Part shown: piece after piece, positions 1 through 7,673 of the stretch
How positions within the stretch are numbered: position 1 is the stretch's first letter
Layout of the letters: every line of letters starts with the position of its first letter
Position numbers and translations under genes: made by a program
The notes under the pieces: model-generated
What the model was told of the DNA's origin: nothing
Database searches by the model: none
The model's input: the letters and a program-made list of their open reading frames with translations, nothing else
Source: Desulfurococcus mucosus DSM 2162
Lineage (GTDB): Archaea > Thermoproteota > Thermoprotei_A > Sulfolobales > Desulfurococcaceae
Direction: 5' to 3'
Assembly (NCBI RefSeq): GCF_000186365.1
Contig: NC_014961.1
Location: 1-64,000, forward strand
Length of the DNA: 64,000 nucleotides

Positions 1-53
1 TTTTATGTATAGGTGATGGTGATGAGGAAAGGTATTTAGCGATGAGGGGGCTG

Positions 54-77
54 CAACCCTTCGTGAACGAGGGGTTG
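54..77 (+). other. Hairpin next to the solo element end
   Basis: A 10-bp stem (CAACCCTTCG with CGAGGGGTTG, one G-T pair) closes a TGAA loop. It lies just upstream of the solo TnpB right end and has no counterpart at that place in the full element, so it may be the left end of a miniature derivative or an unrelated structured RNA. Confidence 0.45.
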
Positions 78-95
78 TTCCCGAGCAGAGACAAC

Positions 96-220
96 CAGAT
101 GGGGGGATCTCTGACCACCCCGACTGCCCCGCAAATGACAGATGTAAACCCGAACAAATGCGGGGAACCAATGAACCGCCCCAAGGGAACCCCCGCCCTA
201 AAGGGCGGGGAGGAGGTCAG
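96..220 (+). mobile_element. Solo right end of a TnpB (IS605-like) element, omega-RNA-like
   Basis: These 125 nt match the last 123 nt of the complete element at 24491-25808 with only scattered substitutions and end at the same motif (GAGGAGGTCAG). No TnpB protein is encoded here: the open frame that crosses the block lacks the RuvC and zinc-finger parts. Near the 3' end lies a short perfect hairpin (CCGCCC-TAAA-GGGCGG), where the full copy has a longer one. In IS605-type elements this end encodes the guide (omega) RNA, and the bases after the end act as guide. Here those bases lead straight into orc1/cdc6. It may be a deletion remnant or a retained guide-RNA locus; the sequence cannot decide. 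Confidence 0.8.
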
Positions 221-249
221 ATAAGTGTTTCCCGGCTTGGCTGACACGG

Positions 250-1443
250 GTGTTGGTCTTGGAGGACATAATCGATGAGCTCATAAAGAAGCGGGGATTT
301 GCATCAAAGGTGTTTAAGAACAGGGAGGTGTTGCACCCCGACTACATACCTGACACCCTGCCCCACAGGGAGAACGAGATCAAGAAGCTGGCTGAGCACC
401 TGCTTGTCTCGGCTCAGGGTATAAGGCCAAGCAATGTCCTGATATACGGGTTAACGGGAACCGGGAAAACCGTGGTAGCGAAGTACGTGGTGGGCAAGCT
501 CAAGGAGAAGGCTTCCATGCTGAGCACTAGGCTCGACTACGCCTATGTCAACACTAGGAAGCTTGACACAACGTACAGGGTGATAGCAAGCATAGCGCAG
601 AGCATAGGCCTCAGGATACCTCACACGGGGCTTGCGGTGAGCGAGGTGTATAGGAGGTATATTAACGCGCTGGAGAGCTGGGGCGGCCTCCACATAGTGG
701 TGCTCGATGAAGTGGACTACTATGTTAAACGTGAAGGCGACGACTTGATATATAAGCTTGTGAGAGCCAACGAGGAGTTAACCAGGGCGAAGATAGTCCT
801 AGTCGGTATAACCAATGACATAAACTTCGTGGAAAACCTTGATCCAAGGGTGAGGTCGAGCATGGGGGAGGTTGAGATGGTTTTCCCGCCCTACAATGCT
901 GAGCAACTCTACACCATACTGAGGCAGAGGGCTGAGTTAGCATTCAACCCCGGTGTGATAGATGATGGAGTGATATCGTATTGTGCAGCACTAGCTGCTA
1001 GAGAGCACGGTGATGCAAGGAGAGCCCTCGACCTACTCAGGGTGTCAGGGGAGATAGCGGATCGCGAGGGAGCCGACAGGGTAACCATAGAGCACGTCAA
1101 GAAGGCAACCCTTGAGATCGAGGAGGGTAGAATATATCAAAGCGTTGTGACACTGCCACTGCATCAGAAGATAGTGTTGAAGAAGATAGTTGAGCTCGTT
1201 GAAGCGAAGGGTTCGGCGACAACCGGGGAAATATACGCGGCATACGCTGAGTCCATGAAGAGCTTGAAGTACGAGCCTCTTTCCCCGAGGAGGATCAGCG
1301 AGATACTTATGCAGCTAGACATGATGGGGTTGATAACCTCTGAGACCATTAGCAGGGGAAGGTACGGTGTCACAAAGGTGGTGAGAGTTAAGAAGGATGT
1401 GCTCCAGGTGGTTAAGGAGGCTTTGAAAGACGTTGAGGCATAA
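250..1443 (+). CDS. cdc6: Orc1/Cdc6 replication initiator
   Basis: AAA+ ATPase that binds replication origins and helps load MCM helicase. The 397-aa length is normal for the archaeal family. Residues 67-74 are Walker A (GLTGTGKT), residues 150-156 Walker B (VVLDEVD), a sensor-1-like stretch (ITNDINF) follows, and the last ~90 residues form a winged helix for DNA binding. The start is GTG. A gene of this type often has an origin next to it; here the upstream 250 bp are occupied by a TnpB right-end remnant, and I see no clear origin recognition boxes. Crenarchaea usually carry several paralogues, and which one this is cannot be told from this window. Confidence 0.95.
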   Translation: MLVLEDIIDELIKKRGFASKVFKNREVLHPDYIPDTLPHRENEIKKLAEHLLVSAQGIRPSNVLIYGLTGTGKTVVAKYVVGKLKEKASMLSTRLDYAYVNTRKLDTTYRVIASIAQSIGLRIPHTGLAVSEVYRRYINALESWGGLHIVVLDEVDYYVKREGDDLIYKLVRANEELTRAKIVLVGITNDINFVENLDPRVRSSMGEVEMVFPPYNAEQLYTILRQRAELAFNPGVIDDGVISYCAALAAREHGDARRALDLLRVSGEIADREGADRVTIEHVKKATLEIEEGRIYQSVVTLPLHQKIVLKKIVELVEAKGSATTGEIYAAYAESMKSLKYEPLSPRRISEILMQLDMMGLITSETISRGRYGVTKVVRVKKDVLQVVKEALKDVEA

Positions 1444-1463
1444 ACGGGCAGCGTGGTAGGCTG

Positions 1464-2054
1464 ATGCAGGACTGCGGCCTAGTCACCGTGGAGGCATACG
1501 ACGACGGCTTCTTCCCCGTCGAGTACAAGGGTGGTAGGGGGGACACCTATGTAGTGGGGGTTAAGACATGTGGTTCATCCAGGATCATCAACATAGCTGC
1601 CTCCAGGATAATTGTTGACGGCGGATGGACCCATGTAGCTGTAAGGGAGATGTCGAGGCTCCTAGGTGGCGGAGTGATAATGCTAGACGGAGTCACATAC
1701 GCTGGTTTCGACGTCGTAGACCCCTTCTCCCTGAGCAGTGAGACAGGGAAACCCGTGATAGCTGTGCAACTACACCCCCTTAACCTTGAAAGAGTCAAGG
1801 CAGCGTTGCTGAAGCACTTCGCTGACTGGGAGGAGAGGTTCCGGGTTATAAGAGACTACTATAATAGCCTCGTTCCTGTGGAGACACCGTGGAGACCCAT
1901 CCAGGTAGCCTACACAGGGATCAGCCTTGGTGAAGCCGTGTCCATCCTGAGGCAGACGTGCATATATAGCCCTGAGCCTGAGCCGCTTAGAATAGCTGAC
2001 ATGATAGCGTCATCGCTCTCCCGGCTGTGGCTCAACCAATGTGTCCTGTGTTGA
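1464..2054 (+). CDS. DUF99 (UPF0215) family protein
   Basis: A 196-aa protein of the archaeal DUF99 family, which is structurally related to endonuclease V and for which a deoxyuridine endonuclease activity has been reported in Thermococcales. Visible family features are the opening DGFFP stretch, a VVGV strand, the central GVIMLDGVTYAGFDVVD segment with acidic residues suited to metal binding, and KPVIAV. It follows orc1/cdc6 by 20 bp on the same strand and may be cotranscribed with it. A DNA-repair role is inference from the family. Confidence 0.75.
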   Translation: MQDCGLVTVEAYDDGFFPVEYKGGRGDTYVVGVKTCGSSRIINIAASRIIVDGGWTHVAVREMSRLLGGGVIMLDGVTYAGFDVVDPFSLSSETGKPVIAVQLHPLNLERVKAALLKHFADWEERFRVIRDYYNSLVPVETPWRPIQVAYTGISLGEAVSILRQTCIYSPEPEPLRIADMIASSLSRLWLNQCVLC

Positions 2055-2104
2055 GAAGCGGGGTCATGGGTCCCGCACGCATCCATGTTGAGGGTGTTGA
2101 ACCC

Positions 2105-2114
2105 AATATTTATA
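2105..2114 (+). promoter_or_regulatory. TATA box of the PEPCK gene
   Basis: AATATTTATA preceded by purines. A start site about 25 nt downstream (~2135) lies after the first in-frame ATG at 2121, which argues for the downstream GTG start with its own ribosome site. Confidence 0.6.
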
Positions 2115-2156
2115 GATTGAATGAGGCATCATCGTGTCAAAGTGGGGGTGAGGGGC

Positions 2157-4046
2157 GTGGATGCATCAGTGACCGGCCTGCTTACCCGTCTCTCCAGGTA
2201 TGCTGATGAAAGAGCCGTGGAGAGGCTCTCCCGGATAAGCGACAGAAGGCTTCTCGAATGGATTACCGAGGTAGTGGAGCTACTTGAACCCGCCTCGGTC
2301 TTCGTGAACACGGGCAGCAGGGAGGATTTAGAGTACATTAGGATGAGGGCGGTTGAGAAACGGGAGGAGATACCGAGCCGGTATAATCCCAGGCACACTG
2401 TTCACTTCGACGGTATCTACGATCTAGCGAGGGATAGGGAGAACACGAGGATCCTGACCCCGGGAGGCTCTCCAATCCCAATGGTTAACACTGGGAACAG
2501 GGATGAGGGTTTAAGGGAGCTCAGGGAGATCTACCGGGGCATAATGCGCGGCAAGGAGATGTACATAGGGTTCTACTGTTTCGGACCCCGGGGCTCACCA
2601 TTCACACTATACGGGGTTCAAGTAACTGACTCCGCGTACGTCATGCACAGCGAGAACATATTGTACAGGGTGTGCTACGATGTGTTCGTTGAGAAAGGAG
2701 GCTCCATGAGATACATGAGGTTCCTCCATAGTGCAGGAGAGTTAAACGAGTATGGTTGGAGCAGGAATATATCGAAGAGGAGAATATACATAGACACAGT
2801 GGACAACATAACCTACAGCGTTAACACACAGTACGCTGGGAACACCGTTGGCTTGAAGAAGCTGTCGCTGAGGCTCTGTGTTAACCAGGGGTACAGGGAG
2901 AACTGGCTATGCGAGCACATGTTCATAGTAGGGGTGAAGGGCACCGGTGACACTATCTCCTATTTCACCGGTGCATTTCCAGCTGGATGCGGGAAGACAT
3001 CCACGGCCCTGATAGCGGACACCGTTGTAGGCGACGATCTAGCCATGATAAGGAATGTTAACGGGGAGGCGAGAGCCGTCAACCCTGAGATAGGGATGTT
3101 CGGGATAATAGACGGCGTGAACCCGGTGGATGACCCGGAGATCTACGGGATACTTTCATCAAGGGAAACCGAGGTAATATTCAGCAATGTTCTTCTAACC
3201 GAGGATGGCGAGGTATGGTGGAATGGGAAGCCGAGTGAGCCTAGGAGAGGGGTAAACTACGCTGGTGAATGGTGGCCCGGCAAGCTGGATGAAAAAGGGA
3301 GGCCTATTCCTCCATCTCATCCGAATGCGAGGTTCACTACGAGCATATTCTACCTGAGTAAAGTCGACCCCAGGATAAATGATCCCAACGGTGTTCCAGT
3401 CAGCGGCATGATCTTCGGTGGCAGAGACTCTGACACATGGGTCCCCGTTGAAGAAGCCTTCAACTGGGTTCACGGCATAGTCACGAAAGGTGCCTCCCTT
3501 GAATCGGAGAGAACCACTGCTGTGCTCGGGAAGGCGGGTGAAAGAGAGTTTAATCCATTCGCCATACTAGACTTTCTCTCAGTGTCGCCGGGAGAGTTCA
3601 TTGAGTTACACTTCAGGTTCGGCGACGGACTCGAGAAGCAGCCCAGGATATATGGCGTCAACTACTTCCTGAGGGATGAGGCCGGGAGATACCTCACGGA
3701 GAAAGTGGATAAAAGGGTCTGGTTGAAGTGGATGGCGCTCAGGGTGAACAATGAGGTAGATGCATTGGAGACGCCTACAGGCCTCATACCTGTCTATGAG
3801 GATCTAGCCGTGCTCTTCAAGAGAGAGCTGGGGAAGGAGTTCTCCATAGAACTCTACGAGAAACTCTTCACGGTGAGAGTAGGCAAGCACTTGGAGAAAG
3901 CTGAGAGGATACTTAGAATATACGAGAACATACCTGGAACACCAAGGCTCTTCTTCGACACGCTGATAGAGCAGAAGAGGAGGCTTAAGCATGCCCTCGA
4001 CAAGTACGGCATGTTCATCTCCCCTCTCAGCCTTGATAAGCGTTGA
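2157..4046 (+). CDS. pckG: Phosphoenolpyruvate carboxykinase (GTP)
   Basis: Interconverts oxaloacetate plus GTP with PEP, CO2 and GDP, the first step of gluconeogenesis. With the GTG start at 2157 the protein has 629 aa, like thermococcal GTP-PEPCKs. The P-loop (AFPAGCGKTS, about residues 273-282) contains the hyperreactive cysteine of the GTP-type family; VGDDLAMI is the kinase-2 metal site; the GGRDSDTWVP and AFNW segments are the nucleotide-binding signature. The start was chosen because GGGGGTGAGG lies just ahead of the GTG and the TATA box at 2105-2114 predicts transcription from about 2135; an ATG at 2121 is the alternative. Single-gene unit followed by tRNA genes. Confidence 0.93.
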   Translation: MDASVTGLLTRLSRYADERAVERLSRISDRRLLEWITEVVELLEPASVFVNTGSREDLEYIRMRAVEKREEIPSRYNPRHTVHFDGIYDLARDRENTRILTPGGSPIPMVNTGNRDEGLRELREIYRGIMRGKEMYIGFYCFGPRGSPFTLYGVQVTDSAYVMHSENILYRVCYDVFVEKGGSMRYMRFLHSAGELNEYGWSRNISKRRIYIDTVDNITYSVNTQYAGNTVGLKKLSLRLCVNQGYRENWLCEHMFIVGVKGTGDTISYFTGAFPAGCGKTSTALIADTVVGDDLAMIRNVNGEARAVNPEIGMFGIIDGVNPVDDPEIYGILSSRETEVIFSNVLLTEDGEVWWNGKPSEPRRGVNYAGEWWPGKLDEKGRPIPPSHPNARFTTSIFYLSKVDPRINDPNGVPVSGMIFGGRDSDTWVPVEEAFNWVHGIVTKGASLESERTTAVLGKAGEREFNPFAILDFLSVSPGEFIELHFRFGDGLEKQPRIYGVNYFLRDEAGRYLTEKVDKRVWLKWMALRVNNEVDALETPTGLIPVYEDLAVLFKRELGKEFSIELYEKLFTVRVGKHLEKAERILRIYENIPGTPRLFFDTLIEQKRRLKHALDKYGMFISPLSLDKR

Positions 4047-4089
4047 GTAGCTGTAGCAGACTGGTCGGCGCGCCGGTGTGGCGGGTGAC

Positions 4090-4164
<75 letters not shown>

Positions 4165-4223
4165 AGCAATTTTCATGGATACGCACCCGGGATTTTAAAG
4201 CATACCGCCCTCTATGCGATGAG

Positions 4224-4232
4224 CTTTAAAAA
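4224..4232 (+). promoter_or_regulatory. TATA box of tRNA-Gln
   Basis: CTTTAAAAA, about 35 bp before the tRNA 5' end, so the predicted start is about 10 nt upstream of the mature tRNA. Confidence 0.65.
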
Positions 4233-4263
4233 CCTGCAACCCCCATATCTAATGTATTGAGGA

Positions 4264-4503
4264 AGCCGGGTCGTCTAGCGGCCAAGGATGCGGGGCTCTG
4301 GCCCACCCCCGGCCGCCTGACCCTTCTAAGCCAGCCCAGTCAACACCTAGGGTGGGTTCCTGCGACCCTATGAACAGATTCCCGGAGGATGCCTGGTGCA
4401 TGTGGAAAAACTTAAAAGCCCGGCTACCGGATTATTAGGGTAGGGTCAGGCGGCCGCGGTGGGGAGAGCCCCCGTGACCGGGGTTCGAATCCCCGCCCGG
4501 CTA
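4264..4503 (+). tRNA. tRNA-Gln (anticodon CUG) with a 167-nt intron
   Basis: Exons are 4264-4301 and 4469-4503, and the intron 4302-4468 sits at the usual place after position 37. The spliced tRNA has a perfect AGCCGGG/CCCGGCT acceptor stem, discriminator A, anticodon stem CGGGG/CCCCG with loop CTCTGGC, and T loop TTCGAAT. The intron starts with CCCACC, which pairs with GGTGGG near its 3' end (bulge-helix-bulge type), and is then closed by a 14-bp GC-rich helix (4311-4324 with 4442-4455). The intron is far longer than most archaeal tRNA introns and carries an internal promoter-like element at 4405-4418. Confidence 0.93.
4405..4418 (+). promoter_or_regulatory. BRE/TATA-like element inside the tRNA-Gln intron
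   Basis: GAAAAACTTAAAAG matches the crenarchaeal BRE plus TATA pattern and resembles the promoter of the same tRNA at 4224. A start 25-27 nt downstream falls at about 4440, exactly where the intron helix strand 4442-4455 begins. It could drive a separate transcript of the 3' half. Prediction only. Confidence 0.45.
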
Positions 4504-4506
4504 CCT

Positions 4507-5871
4507 TTACTTCCACGCTGTCATCTTGTCAACTACTTCATCCGGGACCTTTCCCTCTAAAACATCCTTCACGGACTCCTCGATGATATCTATCCCCTTG
4601 TCGAGGTCTTCCCTCGGTATGGTTAAGGGTGGGGCTATTCTGAGGACGTTGCCGTATTTACCGTAGGTCATCATCACCAATCCCTTTTCCCACGCCCTCC
4701 ATATTATCTTCAACGCCTTCGCTCTATCAGGCCTCTTGCTCTTCTTATCTACAACTATGTCAACCCCTATCATTAAGCCTAACCCTCTCACATCGCCCAC
4801 TACTTCATACTTCTCCTTTAACTCGTTGAGCCTCTTCAACGCGTACTCACCCATCTCCCTGGCCCTCTCATGCAGGTTGTTCCTGGTGACGTATTTCACC
4901 ACTGCTATTGCGGCGGCAACCGAGGCTGCATGCGCGGCGGAGGTCGCGAAGAATGACTGGGGTGGGGCTGAATCCATGATATCGCTCCTCCCGACGACGG
5001 CGGATACAGGCATCCCGCCTCCAAGCGCCTTGCCCAGCACCATTAGGTCCGGCTCCACGGAGTAGTGCTCTATGGCGAATAGTCTACCGGTTCTCCCCAT
5101 GCCGGTCTGCACTTCGTCATCTATTAGCACGATCCCGTGTTCGCTTGCCATCTTCCTCACCCCTTTAATGAAGTTCGCCGGCGGTATCAGGACTCCCCCG
5201 TCCCCCTGAACAGGTTCAAGTATTATGGCTGCTACATTGGAGCCCCCGATCTTCTTCAACAACTCCTCGAACCTGGATAAATATAGCTCGCCGCATTCCT
5301 CAGGGTCTTCGACGCCGCCTATACACCTATAGGTATCCGGGTACTCGGCGAAGTACACATCCCTGAACGGCATTAACCCGCGTAGCTCGGGGCTGAAGGA
5401 GCCGCTTACAGCTATGTCGAGGGCTGTTGTCCCATGGTAGGAGTAGTCGAAGGACACGATGACGCGTCTACGCGTATAGACTAGTGCAGCCTTCAACGCT
5501 GCGTCGTTAGCGTCTCCGCCGCTCAGTCCGAATGCGACTTTTTTCTCGAAGGAGCCTGGAGTGATGCCTGCGAGGAGCTCAGCCAGCTCCACTACTGGTT
5601 CATGGTAGAGGTAGAGGCAGTAATGTATGAACTTGTCTAGCTGCGTCTTCACTGCTTCCAGTACTTCCCTATTACTGTGTCCGACATTATACGTGGCAGC
5701 GCTCGACAGGAAGTCTATATACTCCCTTCCATCGGTGTCCCATATCCTCGCGTTCAACGCTTTCCCAACGATCATTGGGAAGTACTTGAACGCCTGACTA
5801 CCTGAGACGTACCTCTTATATTTCTCTATGAGCTGGGAGCTCGTGCCACGTGCCCGGCTTGGGGAACCCAT
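4507..5871 (-). CDS. Class-III PLP-dependent aminotransferase
   Basis: A 454-aa fold-type I enzyme of the GABA/ornithine/acetylornithine aminotransferase family. Visible are the glycine-rich cofactor loop (GLSGGDAND, ~115-123), the YHGTT region near 145, EPVQGDGG (~219-226), the aspartate in DDEVQTGMGRTG (251-262) that contacts the pyridine nitrogen, and the Schiff-base lysine 281 in LGKALGGGMP. Thermococcal relatives include ornithine omega-aminotransferases and broad-specificity amino-acid racemases, and sequence alone does not decide between them. It lies back to back with a small membrane protein and an alanine-type symporter, which suggests use of imported amino acids. Confidence 0.85.
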   Translation of the reverse strand: MGSPSRARGTSSQLIEKYKRYVSGSQAFKYFPMIVGKALNARIWDTDGREYIDFLSSAATYNVGHSNREVLEAVKTQLDKFIHYCLYLYHEPVVELAELLAGITPGSFEKKVAFGLSGGDANDAALKAALVYTRRRVIVSFDYSYHGTTALDIAVSGSFSPELRGLMPFRDVYFAEYPDTYRCIGGVEDPEECGELYLSRFEELLKKIGGSNVAAIILEPVQGDGGVLIPPANFIKGVRKMASEHGIVLIDDEVQTGMGRTGRLFAIEHYSVEPDLMVLGKALGGGMPVSAVVGRSDIMDSAPPQSFFATSAAHAASVAAAIAVVKYVTRNNLHERAREMGEYALKRLNELKEKYEVVGDVRGLGLMIGVDIVVDKKSKRPDRAKALKIIWRAWEKGLVMMTYGKYGNVLRIAPPLTIPREDLDKGIDIIEESVKDVLEGKVPDEVVDKMTAWK

Positions 5872-5910
5872 TGGTTAAGCACCAGTTGAATAACGGTTAA
5901 TGCGCTGGCT

Positions 5911-6132
5911 TCAGCCGGCCTGAGCCCGCTTCCTGCCAGCTATCCATGCAGCTAGCTCCAGTAGTATCAGTAGCAGCACGATGGATATGTGGGCGGGCCA
6001 GTTATTCAACACGTCTTCCACGCCGGTTGAGAAGCCTAGTGCCAGGAGGAGTGATGCTACCACTATTATGGATGCCAGCCATGTGGCGAGTGAGAGGGGT
6101 GTCGGCCCTCGTGGGATGTTTTCTCCACTCAT
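5911..6132 (-). CDS. Small two-helix membrane protein
   Basis: A 73-aa protein, family not recognised. Two hydrophobic segments are evident (about residues 14-33 and 45-63), ending in a basic tail (AGRKRAQAG). An in-frame ORF starts upstream at 6189, but GAGGTG lies eight bases before the ATG at 6132, so that start is preferred. It lies between the aminotransferase and, divergently, the AGCS symporter; a role linked to amino-acid uptake is only a positional guess. Confidence 0.6.
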   Translation of the reverse strand: MSGENIPRGPTPLSLATWLASIIVVASLLLALGFSTGVEDVLNNWPAHISIVLLLILLELAAWIAGRKRAQAG

Positions 6133-6198
6133 CCATGTACACCTCGGAGGAGTATTATGTGTCTGGAAGTATAAATACTTTTCCCACACATATTGGGG

Positions 6199-6212
6199 AA
6201 CATTTAAATACT
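6199..6212 (+). promoter_or_regulatory. Promoter of the AGCS symporter
   Basis: ACATTTAAATAC lies ~25 nt upstream of a predicted start near 6235, followed by GGGGGAG and ATG 6244. A second TATA-like stretch facing the other way (around 6168-6178) serves the small membrane gene. Confidence 0.5.
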
Positions 6213-6243
6213 ATGCCCGGGTAGATATCTAAGGGGGAGCAGG

Positions 6244-7632
6244 ATGGATGTAATCGAGCTAATAAGGTATATCGATGGACTAGTATGGGGACTACCCGCG
6301 ATAATGATACTGGTTGGAACAGGGGTAGCTATAGCCATACTCGGCGGTTTCTTCCAGGTTCGATACCTTGGTAAAGCATTCAAGAACCTCCTCTATAAGG
6401 GTACGGGCGGGAAAGGCGAGGTGAAGCCCTTCGCGCTTTTCGCAGCCGTGATGGGTGCGACAGTCGGCGTGGGCAACATAGCAGGGGTATCCACAGCGGT
6501 GCACTTAGGTGGGGCGGGAGCCCTGTTCTGGATGTGGGTGTGCGCCATACTGGGCATGGGCACTAAGGCTGTTGAGGCAACCCTGGCGGCGTGGTCGAGG
6601 AGGATTACCCCGGATGGAAGGGTTGAGGGCGGTACACCATACTACATTAGGCTGGTGCCGGTAATTGGGCCGGCGCTCGCCGTGGTGTTCTCGGTGTTCA
6701 CATTTATCGCTGCATACGGCATAGGTAACACTGTGCAAGCCAACAACGTGGCGCTCGGCGTCGAGTACATAGCTAAGGGGTATGGATGGGACCCAGGGTT
6801 GGCGAGGCTTGTAGCCGGCGTCCTGATGTTCGTGTTCACGGCCCTGGTTGTTCTCGGAGGCATAAGGAGGATAGCCGACGTATCCAACTACCTGGTGCCC
6901 TTCATGGCTTTCTGGTATATCGCTGCAAGCCTCATTATATGGGTGAAGTACGCGGGTAACTTCCCGTTGGCTATAAAGGAGATATTCACCTATGCGTTCA
7001 CGCCTCAGGCAGCTGCAGGAGGCTTAGCCGGCTGGATGGTGTACTCTGCTATCAGATACGGGTTTGCAAGGGGATTGTTCTCGAATGAGGCTGGCTTGGG
7101 CAGTGCCCCTAACGCATATGCATATATGACCGTGGATCACCCCGGTAGAGTAGGGCTCTACGGGGTCTTCGAGGTCTTCATGGACACTATAGTGATATGC
7201 ACTATGACCGGCATAGTTGATGTTGTTACACGCGTATACATCGAGAGGCCGGACCTAGACGGTGCAGCGCTCGCCATGGAGGCCTTCTACAGGGCTTACG
7301 GCGGGTGGGCCCCGCCCATACTCGGCATAGCACTAGCGTTGTTCGCGTACACGACGCTGCTGACGTGGGAATGGTATGGTGAGGTAAACTGGCTCTACTT
7401 CTGGAGCAAGACGCTTGGGTTACCCGAGAAGCCCTTGATGTGGATATGGAGGGTTATGTGGGTTATACCGATAATCCCGGCTGCTGTCTCAGCCGGGTTG
7501 TTCAAGGCGTTCTGGGATTTCGCTGACACTATGAACGGGTTAATGGCCATTCCCAACCTGATAGCTGTAGCATACTTTGCACCTGTTGGAATAGGGTTGA
7601 TAAAGGACTTCCTGAAGAGCGGGAAAGTATAG
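6244..7632 (+). CDS. AGCS-family sodium:alanine (glycine) symporter
   Basis: A 462-aa polytopic membrane protein with about 11 hydrophobic segments. It shows the AGCS hallmarks: an early AVMGATVGVGNIAGV segment, the GTPYYI motif after the loop at ~130, and FARGLFSNEAGLGSAP in the middle. It imports alanine or glycine with a cation. The ATG is preceded by GGGGGAG. The divergent aminotransferase 4507-5871 is a natural partner for using the imported amino acid. Confidence 0.93.
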   Translation: MDVIELIRYIDGLVWGLPAIMILVGTGVAIAILGGFFQVRYLGKAFKNLLYKGTGGKGEVKPFALFAAVMGATVGVGNIAGVSTAVHLGGAGALFWMWVCAILGMGTKAVEATLAAWSRRITPDGRVEGGTPYYIRLVPVIGPALAVVFSVFTFIAAYGIGNTVQANNVALGVEYIAKGYGWDPGLARLVAGVLMFVFTALVVLGGIRRIADVSNYLVPFMAFWYIAASLIIWVKYAGNFPLAIKEIFTYAFTPQAAAGGLAGWMVYSAIRYGFARGLFSNEAGLGSAPNAYAYMTVDHPGRVGLYGVFEVFMDTIVICTMTGIVDVVTRVYIERPDLDGAALAMEAFYRAYGGWAPPILGIALALFAYTTLLTWEWYGEVNWLYFWSKTLGLPEKPLMWIWRVMWVIPIIPAAVSAGLFKAFWDFADTMNGLMAIPNLIAVAYFAPVGIGLIKDFLKSGKV

Positions 7633-7673
7633 GTTCTCCGGGAAATACATGGCTACAAAGGTTTAAGCCTTTT

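Noticed and set aside
1-60. C/D-box-like motifs (GTGATGA at 19-25, GCGATGA at 39-45)
   Set aside because: No CTGA-like D or D' box at the required spacing.
4302-4468. C/D-box sRNA inside the tRNA-Gln intron, as in euryarchaeal tRNA-Trp introns
   Set aside because: No RTGATGA box is present in the intron.
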